Shown: positions 43,577 to 54,710 of the stretch, in pieces | How the letters are laid out: each line of letters opens with the position of its first letter | Position numbering within the stretch: the stretch's first letter is position 1 | DNA from: Dictyophora rubrovolvata | Lineage: Eukaryota; Basidiomycota; Agaricomycetes; Phallales; Phallaceae | Reading direction: 5' to 3' | Assembly: GCA_029959195.1 (NCBI GenBank) | Contig: CP114126.1 | Span: forward strand, 744,001 to 808,000 | DNA: 64,000 bases | Translations under genes and position numbers: made by a program | Notes under the pieces: model-generated | The model's input: the letters and a program-made list of their open reading frames with translations, nothing else | What the model was told of the DNA's origin: nothing | Databases searched by the model: none

Positions 43577-45065
43577 TCACCATGGGAAGCTGAAGCTCCG
43601 TTCATTCATTAGCGATCTACAATCAAATTTAAGACATTGTTTACGCAGAAAAATCTGAAACACACTGCGTACTTTTAAATTTTGTTGTCTCAAATAAAAG
43701 GCATTTCGATCATCTACCGAAACAGGGGATGAAATTGCATTAGGAGTTGGGGCGTCTTCGCCAAAAGAGTCGGGGAGAACAGGAGGTGTAGGGGGTTCAA
43801 TGTCTTCTCTCCGTACTAGAAAAGGATTTCGGCTCGAAGCTGACATAGCTGAACCCAAAACTACAGGACTGCTACTATTAGCGAGAAGACTTTCTTTAGA
43901 TCCAAGTCCATTATTTATTGGCCCTTTGAATGTAGATTCGTTCGCTTCGGCCGGTGAAGCGTCATCCTCTTCTGAAGAAACGCGTCCTCTCCATGCACGT
44001 TCAAAAGAAGTATGCCCGACACTTGGATCGTTGTGAATAGTGGACCCACTCTTCGTGCTACCAACGCGCCTGTCCGAAGAAGAGGGGTCGTTCCAACCGC
44101 TACTATCCGTTTGTCGCATGCTATAGTCTCCATTGTCTTCTCCATCATCCAATATTCCGCGGGACCGATTCAAACGCGAAGCTTCTTGCAAATCACGCTC
44201 AAACTGCCTACTCTTGACGGTTTTGACAAATCGATATCCCAGGAAACTAAACCCTAAGATCCCGACGAGAATTGCAATCGTCAGTACTGCGGCTGCTTGA
44301 CCTTTATCTCTAAAGAACGACGACTCGGACCCCGGATTTGACGAGAGTGAAGGTGGGATAGTCGTCGTTATTTCGACAGCGACAGTCCCTGAGGTTGAGG
44401 TGAAAACTTCTGTTATAGTTAAAGATCCAGTGTTTGCGAAAGTAGCGGAGGAGAATGATTCGCGAGAGTTGGTCGATGTAGAACTTGGAGTGAGATGGGT
44501 AGTTGTAGAAGAAGGGCTAGGAGGATCTGGAGTCGAGCTGATAGTGTTGCTGCTATCCGAGGTCGAGCTGGGAGGTTGGGAAGTGGATGCTGACAATGTT
44601 GAATCGGTCTTTGACGACGACGACGATATAGAATCCGTAGAGATTGAAGAAGAAGAATTGGTATCAGAAGGTGGTGGTAGTGGCGGTAGCGGGAGGCCGG
44701 GTATAGAGACAGATGGATGGGGTAGATCAGATGGCAGTGGAATCGAAGGAGTAGGTGTATCGCTTCCGGGTAAAGGATCGTCACTGCAAGTAACAAAGAA
44801 TGAAGCGGAAGAGCGAAATGAGAAAGAAAAGGGCACCCACGACTTTGAGTGGGGAAGTACATCATGATTAGTTATGCTATTCAAAGCACTCGATATAACT
44901 ACGAGTTCAAATCAGTAATGATAAGATAACCGAGCATGAGCAGACGTATTGAGAAAGAAGTTTTACGAAACATGAGGCATGAGACTTACCTGACATAAAA
45001 GGTACATCCCTTTGTGAAAGGTGTCTAGCACCTTTGAGACCACCTGTGTTGTGTTTCCGAGCCAT
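43577..45065 (-). CDS. Mucin-like single-pass membrane protein, Ser/Thr-rich
   Basis: A long Ser/Thr/Pro-rich outer part (several hundred residues, likely O-glycosylated) is followed by one membrane span, GQAAAVLTIAILVGILGFSF, a basic stop-transfer region VKTVKSRQFERD, and a cytosolic tail of about 150 residues ending before the stop at 43577. The layout resembles fungal wall-stress sensors and other Axl2/Mid2-like proteins, but no specific family motif is seen. A first exon at about 44990-45065 gives MARKHNTGGLKGARHLSQRD before a GTAAGT donor; its join to the main exon is not in phase with the nearest acceptor, so the N-terminus is unsure. Confidence 0.65.
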
Positions 45066-45672
45066 AATTTAAAATGACAAGGGAGCGAAACTGCGAAGAG
45101 GGTATGTGAGCCGACGCCTTTTCCCTTTATATATTTAATAGATACTGGTTGCTACGAAATGGGGTGAAGGATCAAGTTAATGGGCCTATATAAGGACAAA
45201 TGTGGAACACGCAGTTCCGTCCTTGAATCAGTTCCAGACTTCCGATATCGATTATCACTTACCTCCGCACAAAAGGTATTGTACAGACTCTTTGTTAAGA
45301 GCAAGCACGCCGTGCAACGGCAATGCGGAGTGTACAAGCCTCAAGCTTGAAGCTTAGGTCGTGGTGGTCGATGTCCGGAGGGATGTTGTAATTTATGACA
45401 TAATTCGGACCGCTCCGGTCGAACGACTCCTCTTTCGGAAAACGCCCTCGATCACAATCTCAGTGGAGTCCTGAGGACATAAAATAATAAACAATTTCTT
45501 TTCGTTTAAATAAGTACACTACAATGCAAGGATATCAAAGAAAAACAGCAAAAAGTCTGAAACTAAAACCCGAACGATAAATACACTACACATTAAAAAA
45601 ACGCTTTCAGGGTGCGGATCTAGTCATCGCGTGTATTTTATTTTTGGTATACTCCAAGGGACAATCATGTCC
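45066..45672. other. Intergenic between membrane protein and PKA regulatory subunit
   Basis: 607 bp: promoter of the minus-strand membrane-protein gene and 3' flank of BCY1. No gene or RNA recognised. Confidence 0.45.
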
Positions 45673-47098
45673 TTAGCGATAGCCACTATACGTCCCGGCT
45701 TTGCGTTCCATGATTTCTCGCAAAGGTCCCAGCAAACGCGTAAATGCGGCAGCACCAAGTCGCGCACATTTTAGCCGGGGTGATGAAGGATCTCTTCGAT
45801 GAACGGCTCGAACAGTAGCAGCCCGCGGCGCTGTCCGAAGTAGCGCCAGCTCTGAAAATCAACAAACGTAAAAAAAAAAAAAGGCTGACATAGCTGCCAA
45901 ACGGGGAGGGCTTACCACCAAAGTAATCGCCCTTCTTATAAGTACCTAACTCGACTTCTTCCCATTCTCCCTTTTCATTTTTCTGGCGTTTGGTAATAAT
46001 AGCCTCTCCTTCTTCCACAAAGTAGAACGTCTCTCCAGGTTCGCCTTGCTTCACGACGGCTTCTCCGTCAGCATACTGCTCTGAAGTCAACACATCCGCG
46101 ATCTTACTCCTCTCGACTTCGCTAAGGGAGGATAGAATCGGGACATTCTTGAGGAAATCCTCGTACATCTTCCGTCTCCGCCGGGCAATCTGGGTGACAA
46201 TTTTTCGGAAGGTAATCCGGTCTAGCTGCCATAACGTAGACGCTTCCACGGCTATGACACTGGCCGCTCGCGGGTGGTTATACATCAAGGCCAGTTCACC
46301 GAACGAGTCGTTTGGTTTACAAACGGCGACCTTTTTGCCAAACCTGGAATCGTAGTCGGTTGGGGCAAAATCTTCAACCACTTCGCCTTCTGGCTGCACG
46401 GGAAGAGCGTCGTCGTCTCGAATGTAACAGTATAATAGTCCTTCCTCGACAATATAAAAGTAATTACCGTCATCACCTTGACGTATAACCACATTCCGAG
46501 CGGGAACTTTAACTTCTTGCATAGCATTCAAAACACCTAGCTCCTGCTCTTCATTCAGATCTCGAAAGAGGAAATTACGAGATATAGAGGCCTTAATACG
46601 TTTACGTTGTTCATCGGATTTTGGAAAAATAGGAGTGGGCTCATTGAGGTATTTGTCTTGCACCAAACCGGACTCGGCACTGACGGAGACCCTTCTTCCC
46701 AAGGAAGAGATAGGTGGAGTTAGATAATCACCGGTGGTATCTTCAGGAAAATTAAGGGGGCTGTTGGCCAATAACGCATTTCCAGCAATGTTCAAGGTGC
46801 CAGGAAAACCTTGACTGACCAAGTGTTGGGCTTTGGATAGAATAACAGGTTGAGGTGCGGCAGGTGTATAGCTCGGATTAAATAGAGGACGTTTCGAGTT
46901 TGGAAACGAGGAGTCAGTGATATGGTCTACTGGTAATTCGGCATGAGAAGTTCTTCTGGCCAGAGCGTCGCGTGTTCTCTCCCGCTGCTCCTGGAGCCTA
47001 CTTTGAAACCAATTTGAACAATATTGAAGGGCATCCTTTGGCTGAACACGATTAACGTCCCTGGTGAGATCGGCGATAAGCTGCTCAAACGTTGACAT
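45673..47098 (-). CDS. BCY1: cAMP-dependent protein kinase regulatory subunit
   Basis: Inhibits PKA catalytic subunits until cAMP binds; central in nutrient sensing. Seen in order: N-terminal dimerisation region FEQLIADLTRDVNRVQPKDA, the pseudosubstrate-type inhibitory site LGRRVSVSAES (RRVSV, phosphorylatable, so type II-like), cyclic-nucleotide domain A with VVIRQGDDGNYFYIVEEG and FGELALMYNHPRAASVIA, domain B with AVVKQGEPGETFYFVEEG and, after the last intron, FGELALLRTAPRAATVRA, then FTRLLGPLREIMERKAGTYS. The Glu and Arg of both phosphate-binding cassettes are present. The last exon uses a frame found only by splicing and ends at 45673. Start at 47098 is in the expected place. Confidence 0.95.
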
Positions 47099-48058
47099 TT
47101 AAAAAGAGAAGGAAAGGAAATGAAAAGGGAAAGTAATCTAGATAGTACTTGAAGGGAGACAAGTGAGAGCGATAGGACTGGAATCTGTGCTGTTCTGCTT
47201 AACACCGCATGTAGAGATGAGGTTGAGACTCCGAAAGGAGTGTGACAAGGAAAAGTCACGCGAATAGAGGAAACACTCATAAGCCAACGGTCTCAAGTGG
47301 TTTCGAGCAACCCTGGGAAGGCTTATTGGCATGCTCTAGCTAGAAAGAAATCAACGTCTCCCTGAAAAACAGTGCGGCTCGGAAAGTCGATTAGGGTGTT
47401 ACATTCTGGTCAGGTCAGATTCGATTACGTATCACTGTCTTTGCTGATAAGAGTAGTAAACAGTGAACAACAAGCTTCCGATTTTTCGGTAATACACGTA
47501 CCGCGTGGGTGACGTTTTGACGTTTTCTCTGGGCTGCTGTCTTGGGTCGACTGAGACATGATCGAGACGAGCATGCTCGGTCAGCTCAAGCCACTCTGGT
47601 CAGATTACCCTGTGCCATCGGAACCGTCTGAGTCATCCGCCGGAACAGCCGAACGAAACGCGTCATAGATGTACTTGTGCCGCTGACTAAGCTAGGTAAG
47701 TCGAAGCTGTTCCGGACATCTTCGTTCAATGGTGTGTGTTCCGATTTTGGCATTTGCGACCAGAATTGGTTTTGGTTTTGGTTTTGGTTAAGGCGTGCGG
47801 TGCTTATTGTTGCGCCATCACGTACACGCGCTTCCGATCCTGCCTTCGCCGGTGTTAGGGCTGGAGTCATCATCTCCGGCAGTGCGTGCTACACTCAGTA
47901 ATCCGCCTCAGATCGCATATTTTGGAAACTTGAAGAACTTTTTCAGCAAAAATAAGAACGGCGCACCTCGGGATTTTGTTCGCTCTTTCCCTCCTTCGCC
48001 TTTCCCCCCTTTCCTCCTTCTCCCCTATACTGTATATCCTCCCCTTAGTACTTATACC
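47099..48058. promoter_or_regulatory. Divergent intergenic region between BCY1 and YTP1-like gene
   Basis: 960 bp with both promoters. A GGTTTT hexamer repeat lies at 47767-47789. CT-rich sequence (47980-48030) precedes the YTP1 start, and the BCY1 leader is T/C-rich on its own strand. A 95-codon minus frame (47873-47586, starting MMTPALTPAKAG and including NQNQNQNQ from the hexamers) is present but has no recognisable homolog. Confidence 0.5.
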
Positions 48059-50292
48059 ATGAAGACGAAGCATATTTCTGTGGCGTTTGCCTTTCTTTTG
48101 GGCATTCTTTCCGTTTATAGCTTGCATGTCCCTCGCCACGGCGACGAGGATGACAATTTGCACGAACTATCTCACAACAATATGGAGCACGATCATGGCC
48201 TTCACCATAGCGCGCCACTCATTAAACTGAACGAAACGGCGGTATTATTAACTCATGCTCCCGATCCGTTGTCCTATTGGTCACACGACTTCGAAGCACC
48301 AACAGCCCAAGATTCCAACAATTGGCGTGCCCTAATGATTCTTCATGTCCTAGGCTCAGTCTTCGCATCGTTTATTTTATTACCGGTCGGTCAGTACCCC
48401 CTTTACGATGTCAATTTCTATCATTAATTTACTGGTCTAAAGCAATTTCAATGAGATCTGTCCGACATTCGTGGCAGCCAGCAGTAACCTTCATATGCCT
48501 TGTCGTCCTTTTCTTCAGTTCAGTGACTGGCTCTTTATACAAGAAACTAACGGGGAATTTGTATGTATTCCAACCGTAAAGAGGCATTTTTGACAATGTT
48601 GATTTAAAAGGTGCCACACAGATATGATGGTTCGACGCACGGTTCTATGGGTTACTTCGCTCTCATTTTTGCCAGCGCATTAGCCGCAGTCGATGCTTTG
48701 GCATTCATTCACCGCGTAGTTGCTTTTTTCAAAGGTCTACACCCCAGAACATTCGGCGAATTCTGGTCGTCTGTTATCTTGAACAAATTACGAACCTCGG
48801 AGCCTGAATACGCCACCCTAGTACACGAGGAGCCGGTGGAGTTTTATGAATTAGACCACGAAAGAATGGCATCATTTCCCGATCACCGTCAAGATAGTCC
48901 ATCGGAAACCTTAACGAATGAACCTCGGCAATGGCATCATTCTAATGCTTCTCAAGGAACATTTGTCAACGCAACCCCAACGACCCCTGTCCACCGCCAC
49001 ACTAGAAATATTTCCACGATCTCCGCGTTATCTGATGACACACTTCACAATCCTGTCCAACGTTCGCGTACGAATTCTCATGAATTTGAAGGCTCTTCGT
49101 TGCCTTTGAAATACCGTATCGGAAAAATTCTACTCGCTACTGCAGAGCGAGTACTTGTTATTTTAGGCTTCGTTCAATTGGTTTCCGGTATTACTGTGTA
49201 TTCGGGAATATGCCGAGGTAACTACCTCAACGGATGTCTCGCCCATTTGATCAGTTGAGTATTGTGTACTCTCTCATTCCACCAGTTTCTCAAGATATCA
49301 TCATCTCTGTAGAGGGCTCGATATTCTTTTTGTATGGTCTTCTATCTTTTGGCCGATATATTGGAGCATGGGGTGATATGGGATGGGCTTGGAATCGCTT
49401 ACCAACCGGCCGTGCGCACAAGGTACCTTCTGCAGAAGCCATCGAATCGGGCGTAATATTTATATATGGAATTACCAATGTCTGGATGGAACGACTTGGC
49501 GCATCCCCAGGTAGTCCATTTACGACGAAAGAAATCCAACATATCTCAATCGCAGCGATGTTTGCTTTTGCCGGTTTCTTGGGCTTAGCGTTGGAATCAT
49601 CTCGAGCTCGGGATTGGCTGTCTACCCGTTCTGTCTCTGTTATGAAATCAGATGAACGGATCACTCCACCCCCGAGTTATGCAGGCAGTTTTAACCCCTT
49701 CCCAGCCCTTGTTATCAGCGTGACAGGTGTGGCGATGAGCGCCCACCATCAAGCATATCTTTTCCAGGTATGTCGCAGTTCACTGAAAATCTCACTTCAT
49801 AGACATCTGTGTATAATCATTCTCTGATTACTGGTGTTCACTAGGTTCAAATTCATGCTCTGTGGGGTTACCTCCTGGCAGGATTTGGAACATTTCGCAT
49901 TCTAACTTATTTCTTTTTATGGTTACGACCCCCACACTCCGTTTTACCTTCGCGACCTCCCACCGAAGCCGTGGCCAGTTTTTTCCTAACTAGTGGAGGA
50001 CTGGCTTTTATATTCAGTACGGAACAAATTACCTTTGCGGCGATGCGCCGTGGTTTGGGTGAGTACATTATCGTCATCTTTTGATTTGATGATGCAATAT
50101 TGAGCACTAAAATTAAACTGCTTCTCAGATGATATGATGTTTATATTCAACGTTGTTGTGACATTGGCGTGCATAGGGTGTTGCTGGGTACTGATTATTG
50201 TGACTTTTAAGGGCTTCCTCCATTACCGCGCTCGGATGTCTCCGACAAGATATGTTTCACACAAGGTTTTGTTCAGTGAAAATGCCGGATAA
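48059..50292 (+). CDS. YTP1: YTP1-like multi-pass membrane protein
   Basis: Signal peptide MKTKHISVAFAFLLGILSVY, then a His/Asp-rich lumenal stretch (HGDEDDNLHE, EHDHGLHHS), followed by an N-terminal membrane part (ALMILHVLGSVFASFILLPV, FICLVVLFFSSVTGSLY, HGSMGYFALIFASALAAVDA) and the YTP1 C-terminal part with LATAERVLVILGFVQLVSG, FFLYGLLSFGRYIGAWGDMG, WMERLGASPGSPFTTKEIQH, and FPALVISVTGVAMSAHHQAY. About ten spans. The His-rich segment suggests metal binding, but the role of the yeast protein is itself poorly known. Four or more introns. The last exon ends SHKVLFSENAG with stop at 50290. Start at 48059 begins the signal peptide directly. Confidence 0.88.
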
Positions 50293-50561
50293 TAACAATT
50301 GTAGCGTTGAGTTTTGCATCTTCATTTTCACCCCCGACCTCAGTTGGGTCAATTGAATTTACTCCGATTCCCGTTAATTAAACACCCCCGCTCATGCACC
50401 GTCCATTAGCGTCCTTGTTCCTTCACATCGCATATTTTATTTTCCATCTCTTTTGATGTAAGAATGCCCATTTTTTTTTTTTGGTTTAGCTGTAGTTACA
50501 AGCTCGAAATAAATATTGAAATTTTAAAAAAAATTGTATAATTTCTTTTTGTTTTACTTTT

Positions 50562-51992
50562 CTATGACGAAGATAAGAATAATACTAAATAATCCGCTGT
50601 CGCACCCATCCACATCAAAAAGCCTGCCCACCCGCACCCTGTAAACCCTTTCCAGCAGCTGGCACGATTGTCAAAATCAGTCTTAGCAACGACGCGAGCC
50701 AATTGCAGCCCAGCGAGCCCAACACCCGCATAGAACGGTATCCCAGCCGTGTTCATATATCCTGCCAAAGCTAGGAGCGATGTTGATGATGCCGACAGTC
50801 CAAAAAGAATTGGACGGGTGTTTTCTCCAAATAATAAAGCGGTGGACCGAATTCCAACCATCGCGTCGTCGGTCTTATCCTGAGCAATGAAGAATAAGAA
50901 AACAAATAAGACTGCCAGAGGCTGGGTGGAAAGGCCACAGAGAAAGAAACTAACTTGATGAGCGTATATACTATCGTACACTAACGTCCAGCAGACACCG
51001 CTTGCATAAAGAGGCAAACAAACATGCCAATTCACAGCTCCAGCAACGGCCGACCAACCTAACAAGGCTCCCCAATTGAACGCAAGACCTAGAAATAAAA
51101 ATAAATAAGAAAGGGAATGTCATTCATATAGAAGACTGATGGAGAAGGAGAACAAGGGGCTGATTACCCAGCACGAATTGAGGCCAGTACGTGATGCGTT
51201 TCATGAACGGATATAAAATTACGACAGGAAGTGATGCAGCCCCTAAGAAGATACTACATGGAAAGAAGATTAGAAGTCGACAAGACAGGGTAGGGCGGGA
51301 CATTGCGTTACAAACCTATACCAATTCAGTTGAAGCAAGACTGTCAAACCGGCTGACAGCTGACCCGCCAAAAAAGCGATAGCTTTCTTCGGGGTAATGA
51401 CGTTAGCAGCAAGTGGTCTATCTTTAGTCCTCTCTTCCATGGACGTAGTAATCCATCAAGTCAGATTTGAATTCTGATAAAAGAAAATAGACCACTGATG
51501 TACACACCGACAGCCCTGTCAAGCTTGCGGTCCCATAAATCATTAATCGTACATCCAGCACCACGCATTATGATTGCACCAGTTCCAAACAGTGCCAAAT
51601 AGCTTGCAGGAACCCAAGGCGAAGATGATAAACCATACGAAGCCATTGTAATTGACCATGCTTCGACGGTGTGAGTGTCTATCGAAAAAGATCGCGATAA
51701 CACGAGTGTTATAGACCATACCGCAAGGATAATATAACAACAATGTTCCTATAGGTTTGTCGATTCGTATTAGATATAAATAAGGTCGGATTGGAGCTGG
51801 AAGACCATCAACCCATGTTTTTGGCTGCGTGGACAGAGGCAAGGGAGATTTGGGGTCTGACGGCGAAGCAAGGGTTGTATAGCGTGTACATAGTCGCTGA
51901 CAATGAAGAGAAAACCGAGGATCGAGCCATCTCGCCCTCCAAATAGCAGATGTTCGCGGAGCACGATGGTGGACGGACAGTAGGACCCGCAT
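50562..51992 (-). CDS. COQ2: 4-hydroxybenzoate polyprenyltransferase, mitochondrial (COQ2)
   Basis: UbiA-family enzyme joining the polyprenyl tail to 4-hydroxybenzoate in ubiquinone synthesis, in the inner mitochondrial membrane. Seen: basic mitochondrial presequence [20 protein letters not shown], then [20 protein letters not shown], the first Asp-rich motif [20 protein letters not shown] (split by an intron), then [37 protein letters not shown], and the second motif [13 protein letters not shown] (again across an intron), [11 protein letters not shown], and the last spans to 50562. Six or so exons. Start at 51992 is the ATG directly before the presequence; an upstream in-frame ATG at 52091 is less likely. 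Confidence 0.93.
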
Positions 51993-52131
51993 GATCTTGA
52001 GACTCGGTGAATTACATAATTGAACGGGAAACACCTTGTGTGCGATATTGTAAGTAAGGTTTTGGAAATTTGATTTTCGGATATAACGCAACCTCAGTGG
52101 GAAAGAATCGAAAAAGATTTAGAGAATAAAC

Positions 52132-52135
52132 AAAA
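52132..52135 (-). terminator. Pol III terminator of tRNA-Ala
   Basis: TTTT on the minus strand eight bases past the tRNA 3' end, the usual Pol III stop. Confidence 0.6.
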
Positions 52136-52143
52136 GCGAATTC

Positions 52144-52227
52144 TGGAGATGACGCGAATCGAACGCGTGACCTCTTCAATGCCCTGTAAGTGCAAATGAA
52201 GCGTGATAACCCCTACACCACATCCCC
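52144..52227 (-). tRNA. tRNA-Ala(UGC) with an 11-nt intron
   Basis: On the minus strand GGGGATG pairs with CATCTCC and leaves discriminator A. The third pair is G-U, the alanine identity signal (G3:U70). D-arm region contains the A-box TGGTGTAGGGG, the anticodon stem is CTTCA/TGAAG, and the T-arm is ACGCG TTCGATT CGCGT (B-box). The anticodon loop is 18 nt instead of 7: TT TGC A, then an 11-nt insert in the canonical intron place after position 37. CCA is not encoded. Confidence 0.93.
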
Positions 52228-52401
52228 GACACCCTGGGACTTCCCTTAGGCACCTATCGTCACTACTAGTAATCACAAATTAAAATTGCACAAAAAGGGT
52301 ATCCACTAGTTCTACTTCTATTTTACAGCTCAGTTGTAATACAAACAATTTTTTTTCTAAGTCCGAAAATAAACCAGAAAATACCAAATCATATAAATAT
52401 T

Positions 52402-54710
52402 TTAGAAGTGATTCTTCTCCAGGAATACCGGAGCTCTCAGAGCAAGTTTCACCGGTAGAGAAGGCCTCGACAAAGTAAAATTATCGTGAAGACCGTTTTC
52501 CCATTTACGATGATCATAACCGCCCTGAAAGGTCATATCAAACGTTCGCACCAGCGAAGCAACGACATATCGCAGTTCGTGTAATGCTAGAGTCTTTCCC
52601 ACACAGTTCGCAGGTCCGGACGAAAATGGAATGAACGCAGAACGGTCTAACCTGAACTCTCCCTCGTACGTTAGATTTTGCAGCCACCTCTCCGGCCAAA
52701 ATGTATCCGGTTTAGGGAAGAAATAACGGGGATCCCTATGATAAACATAAGGGGGAATCAAAATTGCGGATTGTTCGGGGATAACCCTGTTATAGAATAA
52801 GAGTTCAAAAAAAATCAGAAATTTTTTTTTTTTTCGTAAAAAACGGGGAACTTGCATTGATGGCAATTCTTTGTAACCACTTCCCTCTGTGGGAGCTCTT
52901 TGTAGTCCGCTTGGAACAGGGGGCTGTAATCTTAAAGTTTCGTTTCTAAAGGGCAAATAAAATTGTCTCATTCTTATATGCCTTTTCCCGCAAATTTGGA
53001 CATACTCACATGATTGCGTTCAAGAACGGGAGTGATGCCAGCCTCTCGATATTAATGATTTCTGAAGGCGGAAATGATGTATCGATTTCTTCCCGCAGTT
53101 TCGAGTAGTAGAAAGTATTACACAGCAGATAGTAAATTGCGTTGGACAGCACGGATGCTGCCGTATCAGATCCAGCAACTGTGAAAACCGACGCGTTCGC
53201 AACTAAATATGGAAGGGGCGATGCTTGTTGTTCTGGGTCAATAGCTTGCAGCTATAATCATATATTAGGTGATAAACGAATAATGGAAAAGTGAAGAAAA
53301 AACGTACTAGGTGATGAAACAAATCATTTTGCTTAGAAACTTGGGAAGCGCGACGCTGCGCAAGTCGCAATGTGAATTCCCCTAAGGAATGCGACTCTTT
53401 CTTTCCGAATTGGATCAGCCGGATGGCACCCCCAAGCCACGGGGCATGTTGAACCAGGGCAATCAGACTGCCCAATGTGTCAATGATTCGAATGACGGAA
53501 AAAAAGGGAATTGGGGCCTTACCGCATTGCACTATCCAAACTATCGAGCAACTTAAATTGGTCACGAAATTTCATTATATCGAAGTTTTCGCCAAATCTA
53601 TACTCGCGTAAGCCAGTCAAATGACTCTTCTTTTGCTCGAACACAAAGAGTAAACACTCACACTAATGCACCCATAAAGTCAAAGCTTCAAGAAAAGGAA
53701 AACAACAATCAGATAAGTGATCCAAGTAATATGAAAAGAATTTCTTACGAGAAATAGCTGATCCATTTGGAAATATCAATGTGTGCCACTTTGTCATGAG
53801 ACGCTGAACAGGCGTCTTCTAGATGTCGGAGGAGTTCACCCGCCGACGAGACTAGAATGTGGTCGTAGTCGCTTAAGGGGCCTGCACTAAATGCTTTGTT
53901 CCACGGTTTTCTCAGCTGGCTGTGAAGCTCAAGATCCCTGATGGAAATCGCACTGGGGAACTGCGCTCTGTTTGGAGAAAGGCGTCTACCGTCCCAAACT
54001 GTGGGGGCAGATCAGAAACAACTTCGTCTATAGGAATAGCGAGACCTTGGGAAAAAAAATAGTCTTACGAGGTCCTTTTGGCATTCCCTTATGTCCTAAC
54101 ACATGGGGGATATAGTCTTTGTCCACAATCGACAACTCATTTGGCCCTTTTTTAATTGAAACGTCACATCAGACATACGTGTCGAATATTTAAATTGACG
54201 ATAGGGGGGACTCATACCGATTCGAACTACAGAACCATAGGTCTCATGGCAGTTTTTAATGTAAGTATGACTTCTTCCTGTATAAGTCACCCAGACGAGC
54301 CAGAGTTTGGAGATCCGGCATGGAATAGGACCAGGGTATTTTGCAAATGGATGGCATGGCGACAGTCGATAGATAACGATTGAGGTGAACAGGGAAAACA
54401 GGAAAATGGTATATGAGCTTACGAATGCCGAAAGAAACGACATTCGTTGGTTCATAATTATTGTACATGGGAATGACAATGCGAGAGTGATTGATATGGC
54501 TCCGATTGGAGATGCGAAACGAGGCATCTCAAACCGGTTGAACCATAGGTGAGCCAACTGTACAGACGGGAATTGGATGTGAGCATGCGATTGGCGTTAT
54601 TTTACTAGGAGACTTACAAGAGCCAATATTACATCGATGAGGATACCGGACTTGATAGTTTGGATGGAGAATGGTAGCATGGATGAGGAGAACAGAGGAA
54701 GGGACGACAT
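52402..54710 (-). CDS. Cytochrome P450 monooxygenase, apparently intact
   Basis: Heme-thiolate oxygenase, probably ER-anchored; substrate unknown. Exon 1 from ATG 54710 gives MSSLPLFSSSMLPFSIQTIK and splices in phase to LAHLWFNRFEMPRFASP, so the N-terminus has several hydrophobic segments. Then HPFAKYPGPIPCRISKLW (hinge), ETYGSVVRIGPNELSIVD, the I-helix VFTVAGSDTAASVLSNAIYY, helix K NETLRLQPPVPSGLQR (ExxR), PDTFWPERWL, and the heme loop FIPFSSGPANCVGKTLALHE with the Cys ligand. No stop in any exon. About ten exons; one intron (52787-52855) seems to use a GC donor. A different P450 group from the relic at 29-30.7 kb. Divergent from the b5-acyl-CoA dehydrogenase gene. Confidence 0.9.

Noticed and set aside
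44400-44867. 155-codon plus frame opposite the mucin-like gene
   Set aside because: Val/Glu/Gly-rich mirror of Ser/Thr/Pro codons; the minus strand continues through the membrane span and tail.
52034-52276. Minus-strand frame across the tRNA gene
   Set aside because: The sequence folds as tRNA-Ala; the frame is chance.
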